This document shows positions 35,082 through 43,454 of a stretch of 64,000 nt of DNA, piece after piece. Made by a program: the position numbers and the translations under genes. Each line of letters begins with the position of its first letter. Position 1 is the stretch's first letter. The stretch is from Synergistaceae bacterium (GTDB taxonomy: Bacteria > Synergistota > Synergistia > Synergistales > Aminobacteriaceae), in the NCBI GenBank assembly GCA_017405525.1, contig JAFRAH010000011.1, positions 1 through 64,000 on the forward strand, given 5' to 3'. The notes beneath the pieces are model-generated. The model did no database searches. It saw only the letters and a program-made list of their open reading frames with translations, and was not told where the DNA came from.

Positions 35082-35133
35082 CAGGGAACAGCCCGAGGAG
35101 TAAGGCTGAACCCCAGCGGATGAAACCTAGTTT
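35082..35133 (+). ncRNA. Candidate antisense RNA of mini-gene 2 (end unknown)
   Basis: The predicted transcript carries a stem CAGCC with GGCTG around a GAGGAG-containing loop, flanked by outer GCAGGG/CCCCAGC pairs, then enters the mini-gene 2 3' end on the opposite strand. The layout equals that at 34733. The end point is arbitrary. Confidence 0.3.
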
Positions 35134-35283
35134 CTACTGGCAATACCTATCCCAGATGAAGAAGAACAGGCGCACCAGAACGTAACCGAGCGAGGCGAGA
35201 TAGTAAACTGTCCGGAGTACTTCCCGCCTCTTGTTTTTGTGGGTCGGTTTGCGCTTCCGTACCGTCTTCCGCTTGGAAGCCAT
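35134..35283 (-). CDS. Mini-gene 2: 49-residue basic single-helix membrane protein
   Basis: ATG at 35283 is preceded by a GGGGGTGG purine tract. The product begins MASKRKTVRKRKPTHKNKRR and ends with a hydrophobic helix (about 26-43, YYLASLGYVLVRLFFFIW) and DRYCQ. Besides the protein, the leader, the ATGGCTTCCAAG start, the GGGATAGGT near the stop and the downstream reverse promoter are shared with mini-gene 1, so the whole unit was duplicated. It lies just behind folK, whose stop codon is 3 bp from its promoter element. Confidence 0.6.
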   Translation of the reverse strand: MASKRKTVRKRKPTHKNKRREVLRTVYYLASLGYVLVRLFFFIWDRYCQ

Positions 35284-35365
35284 GTTACCACCCCCTTCCC
35301 ACAGGGCGGATCTCCTTGTAGTTGCAGAGCCCCTGTACACTCGCCCGGAGCTCCTCTTGCGTGAT

Positions 35366-35374
35366 ATTATACCA
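35366..35374 (-). promoter_or_regulatory. Extended -10 promoter of mini-gene 2
   Basis: Reading leftward, TGGTATAAT, a perfect extended -10 placed 3 bp after the folK stop codon, followed by a leader of about 80 nt. Confidence 0.5.
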
Positions 35375-35376
35375 GA

Positions 35377-35868
35377 CTACAGCCCCCCAACCCTCAAAGG
35401 CCAAGCCTCCCCACCATGCTCACGGATCATCTCCTGGATGCTCCTGCCGGTCTCAGGATGCCGCCACCCCTCCGGGACAATCTCACCTAATGGCACAAGG
35501 ACAAACAGCCTCTCAGGTATACGGACATGCGGAACGTCAAGCTCCGGCGAATGCATGACCACCCCGTCAACCAGCAGTATATCAATGTCAATCTTCCTTG
35601 CTCCCCACCTAACTGACTCAACACGTCCCAGTTCACGCTCAAATGTCTTAACGGCTCTGAGTATCTCGTGGGGGTCATGGGCTGACTCACTCCCGACCTT
35701 CACGCAGGCGTTGAGGTAGTCAGGCTGAGGTATGCCGCCCCATGGTTCGGTTGAGTAGACGTTGCTTGCTCCTGAGACATGGCCGAGCTCCCTTAATTTT
35801 TCCAGAGCATCACGTAAATTCTGGAGACGGTTGCCGAGGTTTGAGCCAAGACCAAAATACATAATCAT
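35377..35868 (-). CDS. folK: 2-amino-4-hydroxy-6-hydroxymethyldihydropteridine pyrophosphokinase
   Basis: 163 residues. HPPK signatures: FGLGSNLGNRLQNLRDAL at the start, STEPWGGIPQPDYLNACV for pterin binding, and VRWGARKIDIDILLVDG with the Mg-binding Asp pair, then VPHVRIPERLFVLVPLGEI. It transfers pyrophosphate from ATP to the pterin in folate synthesis. No folP or folB is adjacent, which is less common. ATG codons at 35868 and 35862 are both possible. Confidence 0.96.
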   Translation of the reverse strand: MIMYFGLGSNLGNRLQNLRDALEKLRELGHVSGASNVYSTEPWGGIPQPDYLNACVKVGSESAHDPHEILRAVKTFERELGRVESVRWGARKIDIDILLVDGVVMHSPELDVPHVRIPERLFVLVPLGEIVPEGWRHPETGRSIQEMIREHGGEAWPLRVGGL

Positions 35869-35896
35869 GAAAAAATTTCGCTCCCTGCATTATAAT
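35867..35896 (+). promoter_or_regulatory. Promoter of the trehalose operon
   Basis: ATGAAA (35867-35872), an 18-bp spacer and TATAAT (35891-35896). The -10 is perfect and the -35 matches four of six. The start codon is 47 bp downstream behind TATGGAGG. No TreR gene or clear operator is seen. Confidence 0.5.
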
Positions 35897-35942
35897 TTGT
35901 ACACTTACATTATCCCCTAAAATCTATTATGGAGGCGTTATC

Positions 35943-37184
35943 ATGGGCAAATTTGCTTCAGACGCTAAGGAACTCCTCGACGCTATCGGCGGAAAGGAAA
36001 ACATTGCGGCAGTCTCTCACTGCATCACACGAATGCGCTATGTCCTCGTTGACCCGAAGGTTGCGGACATCAAACGCATAGAGTCCATCAAGTCGGTCAA
36101 GGGAACGTTCACACAGGCCGGGCAGTTCCAGGTCATCATAGGGAATGAAGTTGCTGACTTCTACAAGGACTTCACGGAAATATCCGGCGTTACTGGTGTC
36201 TCAAAGTCGGAAGTAAAGAGCATGTCCAAGCAGAACCAGAATATCCTTCAGCGTCTCATGACATCGATAGCTGAGATATTCGCCCCGTTAATCCCCGCTA
36301 TTGTCGTGGGAGGCTTAATTCTGGGCTTCAGGAACGTCATCGACAGCATGGAGATTTTTGGCGGAGCAACGTTAGTGAGTCAGTCCCAATTCTGGGCAGG
36401 GGTTGACCACTTCCTGTGGCTCTTGGGTGAGGCGGTCTTTCACGTCGGAATCCCTGTAGGAATCTGCTGGACGATAATGCGGAAGATGGGCGGGACTGAG
36501 ATGCTCGGACTCATTCTGGGACTCACTCTGGTATCCTCACAGCTCACGAATGCATACGGTGTTGCGTCGGCACTTGCGAACGGGACGATAAACCAGTGGA
36601 ACTTCGGCTTCATCAAAATCAACATGATAGGCTATCAGGCTCAGGTAATCCCGGCAATGCTGGCGGCCTTCACGCTTGCTTACCTGGAGCGTTTCTTCAA
36701 GAAGATTATTCCGCAGGTTGTCCAGATGATACTTGTACCGTTTTTCAGCCTTCTCTTTGCGGTAATGGCAGCTCACTTCGTTCTTGGGCCCATAGGCTGG
36801 AAGGTTGGTTCATGGATCTCTGCGGCGGTCTATGCTGGAATCTCAGGGTCTTACCGCGTAATCTTCGGGGCAGTCTTCGGGTTCTTCTACGCTCCGCTGG
36901 TCATCACAGGACTTCATCACATGAGCAACGCTATAGACATCCAGCTTATAGCCGACTTTGGGGGCACCATGTTATGGCCGATGATTGCACTCTCGAACAT
37001 AGCACAGGGAAGCGCAGTATTGGGGATGATATTCCTCCAGAAGAGGAGCGCAAAAGCCAAAGAGCTCAACATTCCCTCCTGTATATCCTGCTATCTCGGA
37101 GTAACTGAGCCGGCAATGTTCGGCGTAAACCTCAAGTATGTATTCCCGTTCATCTGCGGAATGACCGGCTCGTGCATCGCTTGA
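35943..37184 (+). CDS. treB: Trehalose PTS permease EIIBC, truncated by an in-frame TGA
   Basis: 413 residues before a TGA at 37182-37184. The EIIB domain has the phospho-Cys27 in SHCITRMRYV. EIIC follows, with FAPLIPAIVVGGLILGFRNVI, GLHHMSNAID and LGVTEPAMFGVNLKYVFPF. After the TGA the same frame continues without a gap through the rest of EIIC and a fused EIIA up to 37874. In TreB relatives the TGA position is a Gly (SGLAGLL-like), so one G-to-T change from GGA explains it. Full length would be 643 residues. As sequenced, the permease is cut before its last helices and loses EIIA. Trehalose is assigned because treC follows. Confidence 0.88.
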   Translation: MGKFASDAKELLDAIGGKENIAAVSHCITRMRYVLVDPKVADIKRIESIKSVKGTFTQAGQFQVIIGNEVADFYKDFTEISGVTGVSKSEVKSMSKQNQNILQRLMTSIAEIFAPLIPAIVVGGLILGFRNVIDSMEIFGGATLVSQSQFWAGVDHFLWLLGEAVFHVGIPVGICWTIMRKMGGTEMLGLILGLTLVSSQLTNAYGVASALANGTINQWNFGFIKINMIGYQAQVIPAMLAAFTLAYLERFFKKIIPQVVQMILVPFFSLLFAVMAAHFVLGPIGWKVGSWISAAVYAGISGSYRVIFGAVFGFFYAPLVITGLHHMSNAIDIQLIADFGGTMLWPMIALSNIAQGSAVLGMIFLQKRSAKAKELNIPSCISCYLGVTEPAMFGVNLKYVFPFICGMTGSCIA

Positions 37185-37226
37185 ATCATCAGCACTGCCT
37201 CAAGCGTTACAGCAAGTGCCATCGGT

Positions 37227-37874
37227 GTGGGAGGACTTCCGGGAATCCTCTCGATACAGCCTGCATCAATCGCAATGTTCGCGCTCTGCATGGTTGTAGC
37301 TGTGGCTGTCCCGTTCGTACTGACCTACATTGTCGGGAAGCGCAAGGGCATCGACAGGGAGGCCAATGAGGAGGCACTACAGCAGGAGCTTGCGGAAAAG
37401 GCAAAGGCTGAACACGCTCCCGTTGACTTCATGGCGTTCTTGACGGGCAGAACCATAGCCATAACCGAAGTACCTGATGCCACGTTTGCCGAAAAGGTAT
37501 TAGGGGACGGAATAGCGATTGAGCCAACGGACAATATACTTGTTTCACCAGTTGATGCTGTGGTTGAGCAGACTATGGAGGGAAGTAACCACGCTATAGG
37601 TCTCGTCATGGCTAATGGCCTCGAACTATTGCTACACATTGGCCTCGACACTGTGGAGATGAAGGGGGACGGTTTCACGATACACGTTGCGGAAGGCGAC
37701 AGGGTCAAGACAGGTCAGGAACTCATAACGTTTGACCCGGAGAAGATAAAAGCGGCAGGTCATCCGCTCACCACAATAATGGTCATCACGAACGGTGAAG
37801 GCTACGAGTCGTTCAGGTTTGACGCTGGTCTTGAGGTTAAGGCGGCTGAGAACGTCATAGCTCACGCGGAGTAG
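37227..37874 (+). CDS. treB: Detached C-terminal part of the trehalose PTS permease (EIIC end plus EIIA)
   Basis: Same frame as 35943-37184, downstream of the premature TGA. It contains the last EIIC motif GGLPGILSIQP, a terminal helix (VVAVAVPFVLTYIVG), a linker and a complete glucose-type EIIA. EIIA has the active His in ELLLHIGLDTVEMKG (residue 565 of the joined protein) and ends near NVIAHAE. GTG at 37227 could re-initiate but has no convincing ribosome-binding site. If it is made, the EIIA could still serve as donor for other permeases lacking their own, such as the one at 26844; that is inference. Confidence 0.7.
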   Translation: MGGLPGILSIQPASIAMFALCMVVAVAVPFVLTYIVGKRKGIDREANEEALQQELAEKAKAEHAPVDFMAFLTGRTIAITEVPDATFAEKVLGDGIAIEPTDNILVSPVDAVVEQTMEGSNHAIGLVMANGLELLLHIGLDTVEMKGDGFTIHVAEGDRVKTGQELITFDPEKIKAAGHPLTTIMVITNGEGYESFRFDAGLEVKAAENVIAHAE

Positions 37875-37880
37875 ACCATC

Positions 37881-39491
37881 ATGCAGGACAAGTACAAGAA
37901 CAGCACCGTATATCAGATTTACGTCAAGTCATTCTGCGACTCCAACGGCGACGGAATAGGCGACCTCAACGGTATACGCTCAAAGCTCGGCTACATTCAC
38001 TCACTCGGCGTGAAGTATATCTGGGTTACCCCGTTCTTCTGCTCACCTATGGCCGATAATGGCTACGATGTCTCGGATTACCGCAACGTCAACCCAATGT
38101 TCGGGACTATGCAGGACTGTGAGGCTATGATTGCTGAGGCTGATGCTCTCGGAATGGGCTTCATGTTCGACATGGTCTTTAACCACACTTCAGACGAGCA
38201 CGAATGGTTCAGGAAGGCACTTACTGGAGACCCGGAATACATGGACTACTACATCTTCAGGGACAACCCCCCGGAATGGACGAGTATATTCGGCGGCCCG
38301 GCATGGGAATATGTACCCTCACTCGGAAAATACTACCTTCACCTCTTTGACCCTAAGCAGCCTGACCTCAACTGGGACAATCCCAAAGTCAGGGAAGAAC
38401 TGAAGGACGTTGTTCGCTTCTGGAAGTCAAAAGGGGTAAAGGGCTTCAGGTTTGACGTTCTCAACCGCGTATCAAAGCCCGGAAATCTTACGTCCCTTCC
38501 TCCTGGAAATGCCGGGGCTTACTGCAAGGACGGCCCGCATATTCACGAGTACATCCAGGAGCTTGTTCGTGATACTGGAATCGGTGAAATGATTACGGTG
38601 GGCGAAATGGCATCAACTACCCTCGAACAGTGCATAAAGTACTCTAACCCTTCAGGCTCAGAGCTCTCAATGTGCTTCAACTTCCATCACCTCAAGGTAG
38701 ACTACAAGGACGGCGGAAAATGGACGTTAATGCCCCCTGACCTTCACGAGCTGCGGCAGATATTCACGACGTGGCAGGAAGGGATGAACGCGGCGGGAGG
38801 CTGGCAGGCTCTCTTCTGGTGCAACCACGACCAGCCCCGTATAGTCTCACGTTTCGGCGATGAAGGGCAGTACTGGAAGGAGTCGGCGAAAATGCTCGGA
38901 ACGTTCATTCACATGCTGAGGGGAACACCGTATATCTACCAGGGCGAGGAACTTGGAATGACCAATGCACATTTTCGGAGCATTGACGATTACCGGGACG
39001 TTGAGGCACTGAACTACTACCGAATAATGCGGGACAACGGGACTAGTGAGGCTGATGCTCTGGCGATACTCGGCGCGAAATCAAGGGACAACGGACGCAC
39101 TCCCATGCAGTGGACGGCGGGGCATGAGGCAGGCTTCACGTCAGGGACTTCATGGCTCAGCATTCCCGATAACTACATGAGCATCAACGTTGAGGCAGAG
39201 GAGAATGATCCGGGCTCGATCCTCAACTACTACAGGGAGCTTGTGAGGCTCAGGGAGAATTACCCGGTAATCTCGGAGGGCAGCGTGAAGTTCATTGACA
39301 CCGGGAACGATAAGGTACTGGGCTATGAGCGGGCTCTTGGGTCTCAGCGTCTCGTTGTTCTCTGCAACTTCAGTGGCAGTGATGAGACAGTCTCAGGCGT
39401 TGACATCAAGGGCAAGGTCTTAATCGGGAACTGGTCAGGCTCTCACAGGATGATGAAACCATATGAGGCACTCGTAATTCTTGAGGGTTAA
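37881..39491 (+). CDS. treC: Trehalose-6-phosphate hydrolase (GH13)
   Basis: 536 residues, 6 bp after the EIIA frame. It splits trehalose-6-P to glucose and glucose-6-P. The start TVYQIYVKSFCDSNGDGIGDLNG is typical. Catalytic residues: Asp in GFRFDVLNRVS (nucleophile), Glu in ITVGEMAST (acid/base) and Asp in CNHDQPR. DMVFNHTSDEHEWF and RTPMQW are also present. The gene is intact although the permease ahead of it is broken. Confidence 0.95.
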   Translation: MQDKYKNSTVYQIYVKSFCDSNGDGIGDLNGIRSKLGYIHSLGVKYIWVTPFFCSPMADNGYDVSDYRNVNPMFGTMQDCEAMIAEADALGMGFMFDMVFNHTSDEHEWFRKALTGDPEYMDYYIFRDNPPEWTSIFGGPAWEYVPSLGKYYLHLFDPKQPDLNWDNPKVREELKDVVRFWKSKGVKGFRFDVLNRVSKPGNLTSLPPGNAGAYCKDGPHIHEYIQELVRDTGIGEMITVGEMASTTLEQCIKYSNPSGSELSMCFNFHHLKVDYKDGGKWTLMPPDLHELRQIFTTWQEGMNAAGGWQALFWCNHDQPRIVSRFGDEGQYWKESAKMLGTFIHMLRGTPYIYQGEELGMTNAHFRSIDDYRDVEALNYYRIMRDNGTSEADALAILGAKSRDNGRTPMQWTAGHEAGFTSGTSWLSIPDNYMSINVEAEENDPGSILNYYRELVRLRENYPVISEGSVKFIDTGNDKVLGYERALGSQRLVVLCNFSGSDETVSGVDIKGKVLIGNWSGSHRMMKPYEALVILEG

Positions 39492-39504
39492 GGCGTAACT
39501 TGCG

Positions 39505-39541
39505 GGGCGTTCCGGCCATGTGTTGGGACGCTCTTTTTTTG
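39505..39541 (+). terminator. Terminator of the trehalose operon
   Basis: GGGCGTTCC (39505-39513) pairs with GGGACGCTC (39525-39533), nine pairs with two G-U, followed by seven T. Confidence 0.88.
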
Positions 39542-39591
39542 TGTCCACGTAGTACAATACCCGATAAACCACAACAGGAGCTGATGAAATA

Positions 39592-40638
39592 TTGCCCAAG
39601 ATAAAATTTGAGACTGACTATCAGGAGGGCTGCCACCCCCGAATACTCGAACGCCTCGTGTCTACGAACATGGAGCAGACTTCAGGCTATGGCTATGACC
39701 CCCACACCGAACATGCGAGGGAACTCATACGCGCAACTATAGGCAGGCCAAACGCAGGAGTGTACTTCATGGCCGGAGGTACTCAGACGAACGCAACGGT
39801 AATCAAGCACTTCCTGAAGCCCTATGAGGGAGTAATATCCGTGTCGTCCGGGCATATCAACGTCCACGAGTCGGGCGCAATCGAGTCGACAGGCCACAAG
39901 GTCATAGCACTTCCGGGCATTAACGGCCTTCTTGATGCGGGGGAACTCAGGCAGTACCTGGCGGCGTTCTACGATGACCCGACATATGAACACATGGCAA
40001 TTCCCGGAATGGTCTACGTGTCCTACTCGTCTGAACTTGGGACGCTCTACACCAAGCAGGGACTATCGGACATCAAGAGCGTGTGCAGTGAGTACGGGCT
40101 GAAGCTCTTCATTGACGGCGCAAGACTGGGGGCAGGCTTAACGTCTGAGACTTCGGACATGACGATAAAGGACATTGCCGGGCTCTGTGATGCGTTCTAC
40201 ATTGGCGGGACGAAAACGGGTGCACTTCTCGGCGAGGCTGTGGTCTTCCCTGAACCTGAGAGGCAGGACTTGAGGCACTTCACCACGCTCATCAAGCAGC
40301 AGGGCGGGTTGCTGGCGAAAGGGAGGCTCTTGGGTATACAGTTCGAGGCACTCTTTGAGGACGGGCTATACTTCGAGAACGCAAGGCACGCTAACTCTCA
40401 GGCCATGAAGATTAGGCAGGCGTTCATTGAGGCAGGCGTTGAGTTCCTGATAGACTCCCCGACAAACCAGCAGTTCCCCATCCTGACGCGTGAACAGAAT
40501 GAAGCACTCTCGGAGAAGTTCAGCTATGAGACGTGGCAGCCAATGGACGACGGAAGAACAGCCGTAAGATTTTGCACGAGCTGGGCAACGTCAGACGAGA
40601 ATATCAGCGCGCTTATAGAGGCAATACATCAGCTATGA
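39592..40638 (+). CDS. ltaE: Low-specificity L-threonine aldolase
   Basis: 348 residues, PLP fold type I. It cleaves threonine or allo-threonine to glycine and acetaldehyde. Motifs: VYFMAGGTQTNATVI for cofactor contact, LFIDGARLGAGL with the pyridine-binding Asp, and IGGTKTGALLGE with Lys208 as Schiff-base lysine. The start is TTG at 39592 behind CAGGAG, the only start that keeps MPKIKFETDYQEGCHPRIL. valS begins 14 bp after it, so the two are probably one transcript. Confidence 0.93.
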   Translation: MPKIKFETDYQEGCHPRILERLVSTNMEQTSGYGYDPHTEHARELIRATIGRPNAGVYFMAGGTQTNATVIKHFLKPYEGVISVSSGHINVHESGAIESTGHKVIALPGINGLLDAGELRQYLAAFYDDPTYEHMAIPGMVYVSYSSELGTLYTKQGLSDIKSVCSEYGLKLFIDGARLGAGLTSETSDMTIKDIAGLCDAFYIGGTKTGALLGEAVVFPEPERQDLRHFTTLIKQQGGLLAKGRLLGIQFEALFEDGLYFENARHANSQAMKIRQAFIEAGVEFLIDSPTNQQFPILTREQNEALSEKFSYETWQPMDDGRTAVRFCTSWATSDENISALIEAIHQL

Positions 40639-40652
40639 CAGAAGGAGACAAC

Positions 40653-43319
40653 ATGACAACAAGGAAACGAAACAGGAACTTGGACAAGAGTTATTCCCCC
40701 GACAACATAGAACAGAAATGGTATACCGAATGGCTCAATCACGGGCTCTTCAACGCAGAGATTAACCCTGACGCAAAAGCATTCTCCATAGTTATACCCC
40801 CTCCCAACGTTACGGGCTCTCTCCATGTCGGCCATGCATTCGACCACACATTCCAGGACATCATGTGCCGCACCAAGCGCATGGAGGGCTATAGTGTTCT
40901 CTGGCTTCCTGGGACTGACCACGCCGGAATAGCCACTCAGAACGTCGTCGAGAAAGACCTCGCGAAAAAAGGCATCTCACGTTATGACTTGGGACGTGAT
41001 GAGTTCGTCAAAAAGGTCTGGGAATGGAAGAAGGTTTACGGCTCCCGGATAATCGAGCAGATGAAGAGGCTCGGAAATTCCTGCGACTGGCGGCGTGAAC
41101 GTTTCACCCTCGATGAAGGGCTCTCGCGTGCAGTGAGGGCGGTATTCGTTCGTCTCTACAAGAAGGGGCTCATCTACCGGGGAAAATATATAGTGAACTG
41201 GTGTCCACGTTGTGAGACGGCAATATCAGACCTTGAAGTCGAGTACGAAGACCAGCAGGGGAAGTTCTACTACGTCCAATACCCATTGACTGACGCGGAA
41301 GGCTATGTGCTTGTTGCGACAACACGCCCCGAAACCATCATAGGCGACGTAGCAATAGCAGTACACCCCCGCTCCGAAAAGTACAGGCACTTAATCGGCA
41401 AGCATGTACGTGTTCCGTTGACTGACAGAATCATACCCATCATTGAGGACAACATGGTAGACCCGGAATTTGGCACAGGCTGTGTGAAGATTACCCCCGC
41501 ACATGACCCGAATGACTTCCTTGTGGGGCTCAACCATGACTTGGAGCAGATACAGGTGATTGACTCAAAGGGCATCATGAACGAGAACGCCGGGAAATAT
41601 CAGGGGATGACGATAGAGCAGGCACGCAAGGAGTCAGCGAAAGACCTTCAGGAGCTCGGCCTTCTGGTGAAGACTGAAGAGATCACTCACTCGGTGGGAC
41701 ATTGCCAGCGTTGCGGGACGACAGTAGAGCCCTACCTCTCGGAACAATGGTTCGTGAAGACCAAGCCCCTCGCTGAACGTGGGGTTCAGGCGGTGAAGGA
41801 CGGCCGCATAAAGTGGACACCCGAACAGTGGGAGAAAACCTACTTCAACTGGATGGAGAACATACGCGACTGGTGCATATCCCGCCAGCTTTGGTGGGGT
41901 CATAGAATCCCAGCGTGGGAGTGCAAGGACTGCGGGCATATTACCGTTGCTGAGGTTGACCCGACAGAATGCGAGCACTGCCACAGCAAGAACATAGAGC
42001 AGGAAAGCGACGTACTGGATACGTGGTTCAGCTCTGCACTATGGCCTTTCTCGACGATGGGATGGCCTGACAATGCCCCCGAACTGAAGTACTTTTACCC
42101 GACCTCGCTAATGGTTACGGGGTTCGACATAATATTTTTCTGGGTTGCCAGGATGATTATGATGGGGCTTGAGTTCATGGATGATGTACCGTTCAGGGAT
42201 GTCTACATTCACTCACTGATACGTGATGAGCATGGCAAGAAAATGAGCAAGACCAAAGGCAACGTTATTGACCCCCTCGTCATGATTGAGCAGTACGGAG
42301 CTGATGCCTTGAGGATGACATTAGCCGCCTTGTCAGTTCAGGGAAGGGACATACTCCTTTCGTCAACGAGGATTGAGACCTACAGGTTCTTCATGAACAA
42401 GCTCTGGAACGCCTCAAGGTTTGCGCTGATGAATCTTGATGACGAAGTGAGAGACATTGACCCCTCACAGTTGCACCTTCACGACAAGTTCATACTGACT
42501 CGGACTCAGGAGATGGCCCGGAACGTCCGAGCACAAATCGACAGCTACGACATAGGGACAGCCGCAAGGGGGCTCTATGATTTCGTTTGGGGCGACCTTT
42601 GCGACTGGTATCTTGAGATGAGCAAGCCTGCACTGAAGGGTGATGAGGGCGAGGCACGCAAGAGGACGACTCAGGGAGTTCTTGAGCACGTATTCAGGAC
42701 GACACTGCCATTACTGCACCCGTTTATCCCGTTCGTTACGGAGGAACTGTGGGCAGCATTCGGCTTTAACGACGACTACATTATGCGCACGTCATGGCCT
42801 GAGCCTGTGAGTGAGTTCATGTTTGAGGGAGTTACTGACGACATGAAGACTCTTCAGGAGACAGTGAGGGAGCTGCGCAACCTCCGGGCAGAGGCACATG
42901 TTCCACCACAGCAGAGATTGAGCCGTGCAGTAATCCGGGTGAGTTCCGGGACAAAGGCCGCTGAAATTCTCCGGGCATCACTGAACCAGATCTGCAACTT
43001 GTGCCGCGTCAGTGAGGTAGTCGTTGAGGAGCCTTCAGGTGAGTGGAGTTACGGGCCCTCACTTTCGGGGGTTGTCGGTGATGCTGAGGTCAAGCTGCCG
43101 GTTGGTGATGTTCTTGACGTGCCGAAGGAGATTGCGAGGCTTGGGCAGGAGATTGCGAGTGTCGAGAAGAACATTGCGACGAGCCAAGCGAGGCTGAACA
43201 AGCAGAGTTTCGTTGAGCGCGCTCCTGCTGAGGTTGTGGAGAAGGAACGTGCGAAGGTTGAAGAGGGACTTGCGCAGGTCAGGAGGCTGAAGGCTAACCT
43301 TGAGAGCCTGAGCAGGTAA
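40653..43319 (+). CDS. valS: Valyl-tRNA synthetase
   Basis: 888 residues from the ATG at 40653, which has AAGGAG 7 bp upstream; the longer frame to 40533 overlaps ltaE and is rejected. HIGH motif as PNVTGSLHVGHA (HVGH at 58-61) and KMSKT at 530-534 mark a class I synthetase. The CP1 editing domain includes TTRPETIIGDVAIAVHP. The anticodon-binding helical domain and a C-terminal coiled coil (about 820-888) complete the usual form. It charges tRNA-Val. Confidence 0.98.
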   Translation: MTTRKRNRNLDKSYSPDNIEQKWYTEWLNHGLFNAEINPDAKAFSIVIPPPNVTGSLHVGHAFDHTFQDIMCRTKRMEGYSVLWLPGTDHAGIATQNVVEKDLAKKGISRYDLGRDEFVKKVWEWKKVYGSRIIEQMKRLGNSCDWRRERFTLDEGLSRAVRAVFVRLYKKGLIYRGKYIVNWCPRCETAISDLEVEYEDQQGKFYYVQYPLTDAEGYVLVATTRPETIIGDVAIAVHPRSEKYRHLIGKHVRVPLTDRIIPIIEDNMVDPEFGTGCVKITPAHDPNDFLVGLNHDLEQIQVIDSKGIMNENAGKYQGMTIEQARKESAKDLQELGLLVKTEEITHSVGHCQRCGTTVEPYLSEQWFVKTKPLAERGVQAVKDGRIKWTPEQWEKTYFNWMENIRDWCISRQLWWGHRIPAWECKDCGHITVAEVDPTECEHCHSKNIEQESDVLDTWFSSALWPFSTMGWPDNAPELKYFYPTSLMVTGFDIIFFWVARMIMMGLEFMDDVPFRDVYIHSLIRDEHGKKMSKTKGNVIDPLVMIEQYGADALRMTLAALSVQGRDILLSSTRIETYRFFMNKLWNASRFALMNLDDEVRDIDPSQLHLHDKFILTRTQEMARNVRAQIDSYDIGTAARGLYDFVWGDLCDWYLEMSKPALKGDEGEARKRTTQGVLEHVFRTTLPLLHPFIPFVTEELWAAFGFNDDYIMRTSWPEPVSEFMFEGVTDDMKTLQETVRELRNLRAEAHVPPQQRLSRAVIRVSSGTKAAEILRASLNQICNLCRVSEVVVEEPSGEWSYGPSLSGVVGDAEVKLPVGDVLDVPKEIARLGQEIASVEKNIATSQARLNKQSFVERAPAEVVEKERAKVEEGLAQVRRLKANLESLSR

Positions 43320-43336
43320 TCACAAGTCAGAACATC

Positions 43337-43372
43337 ATTCCCCTTTGCTGAAAAGTGAGGGGGAATTTTTTT
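43337..43372 (+). terminator. Terminator of ltaE-valS
   Basis: ATTCCCC (43337-43343) pairs with GGGGAAT (43360-43366), with an inner CTTT/AAAG pairing, followed by T7. Confidence 0.88.
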
Positions 43373-43406
43373 GTGTAAACATCTGAAGTTTTGCTTTGAT
43401 GCCATC

Positions 43407-43437
43407 AAAAAACCCCCTTGCCATTACGACAAAGGGG
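43407..43437 (-). terminator. Terminator of proS-comB-larC
   Basis: Reading leftward, CCCCTTTG (43437-43430) pairs with CAAGGGGG (43420-43413), then six T. It stands back to back with the valS terminator. Confidence 0.85.
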
Positions 43438-43454
43438 CTATGAACTTCTCCCTT

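Noticed and set aside
37182-37184. TGA in treB as a selenocysteine codon or a reassigned TGA
   Set aside because: The position is Gly in relatives, no SECIS-like context was seen, and many other genes in the window end with TGA.
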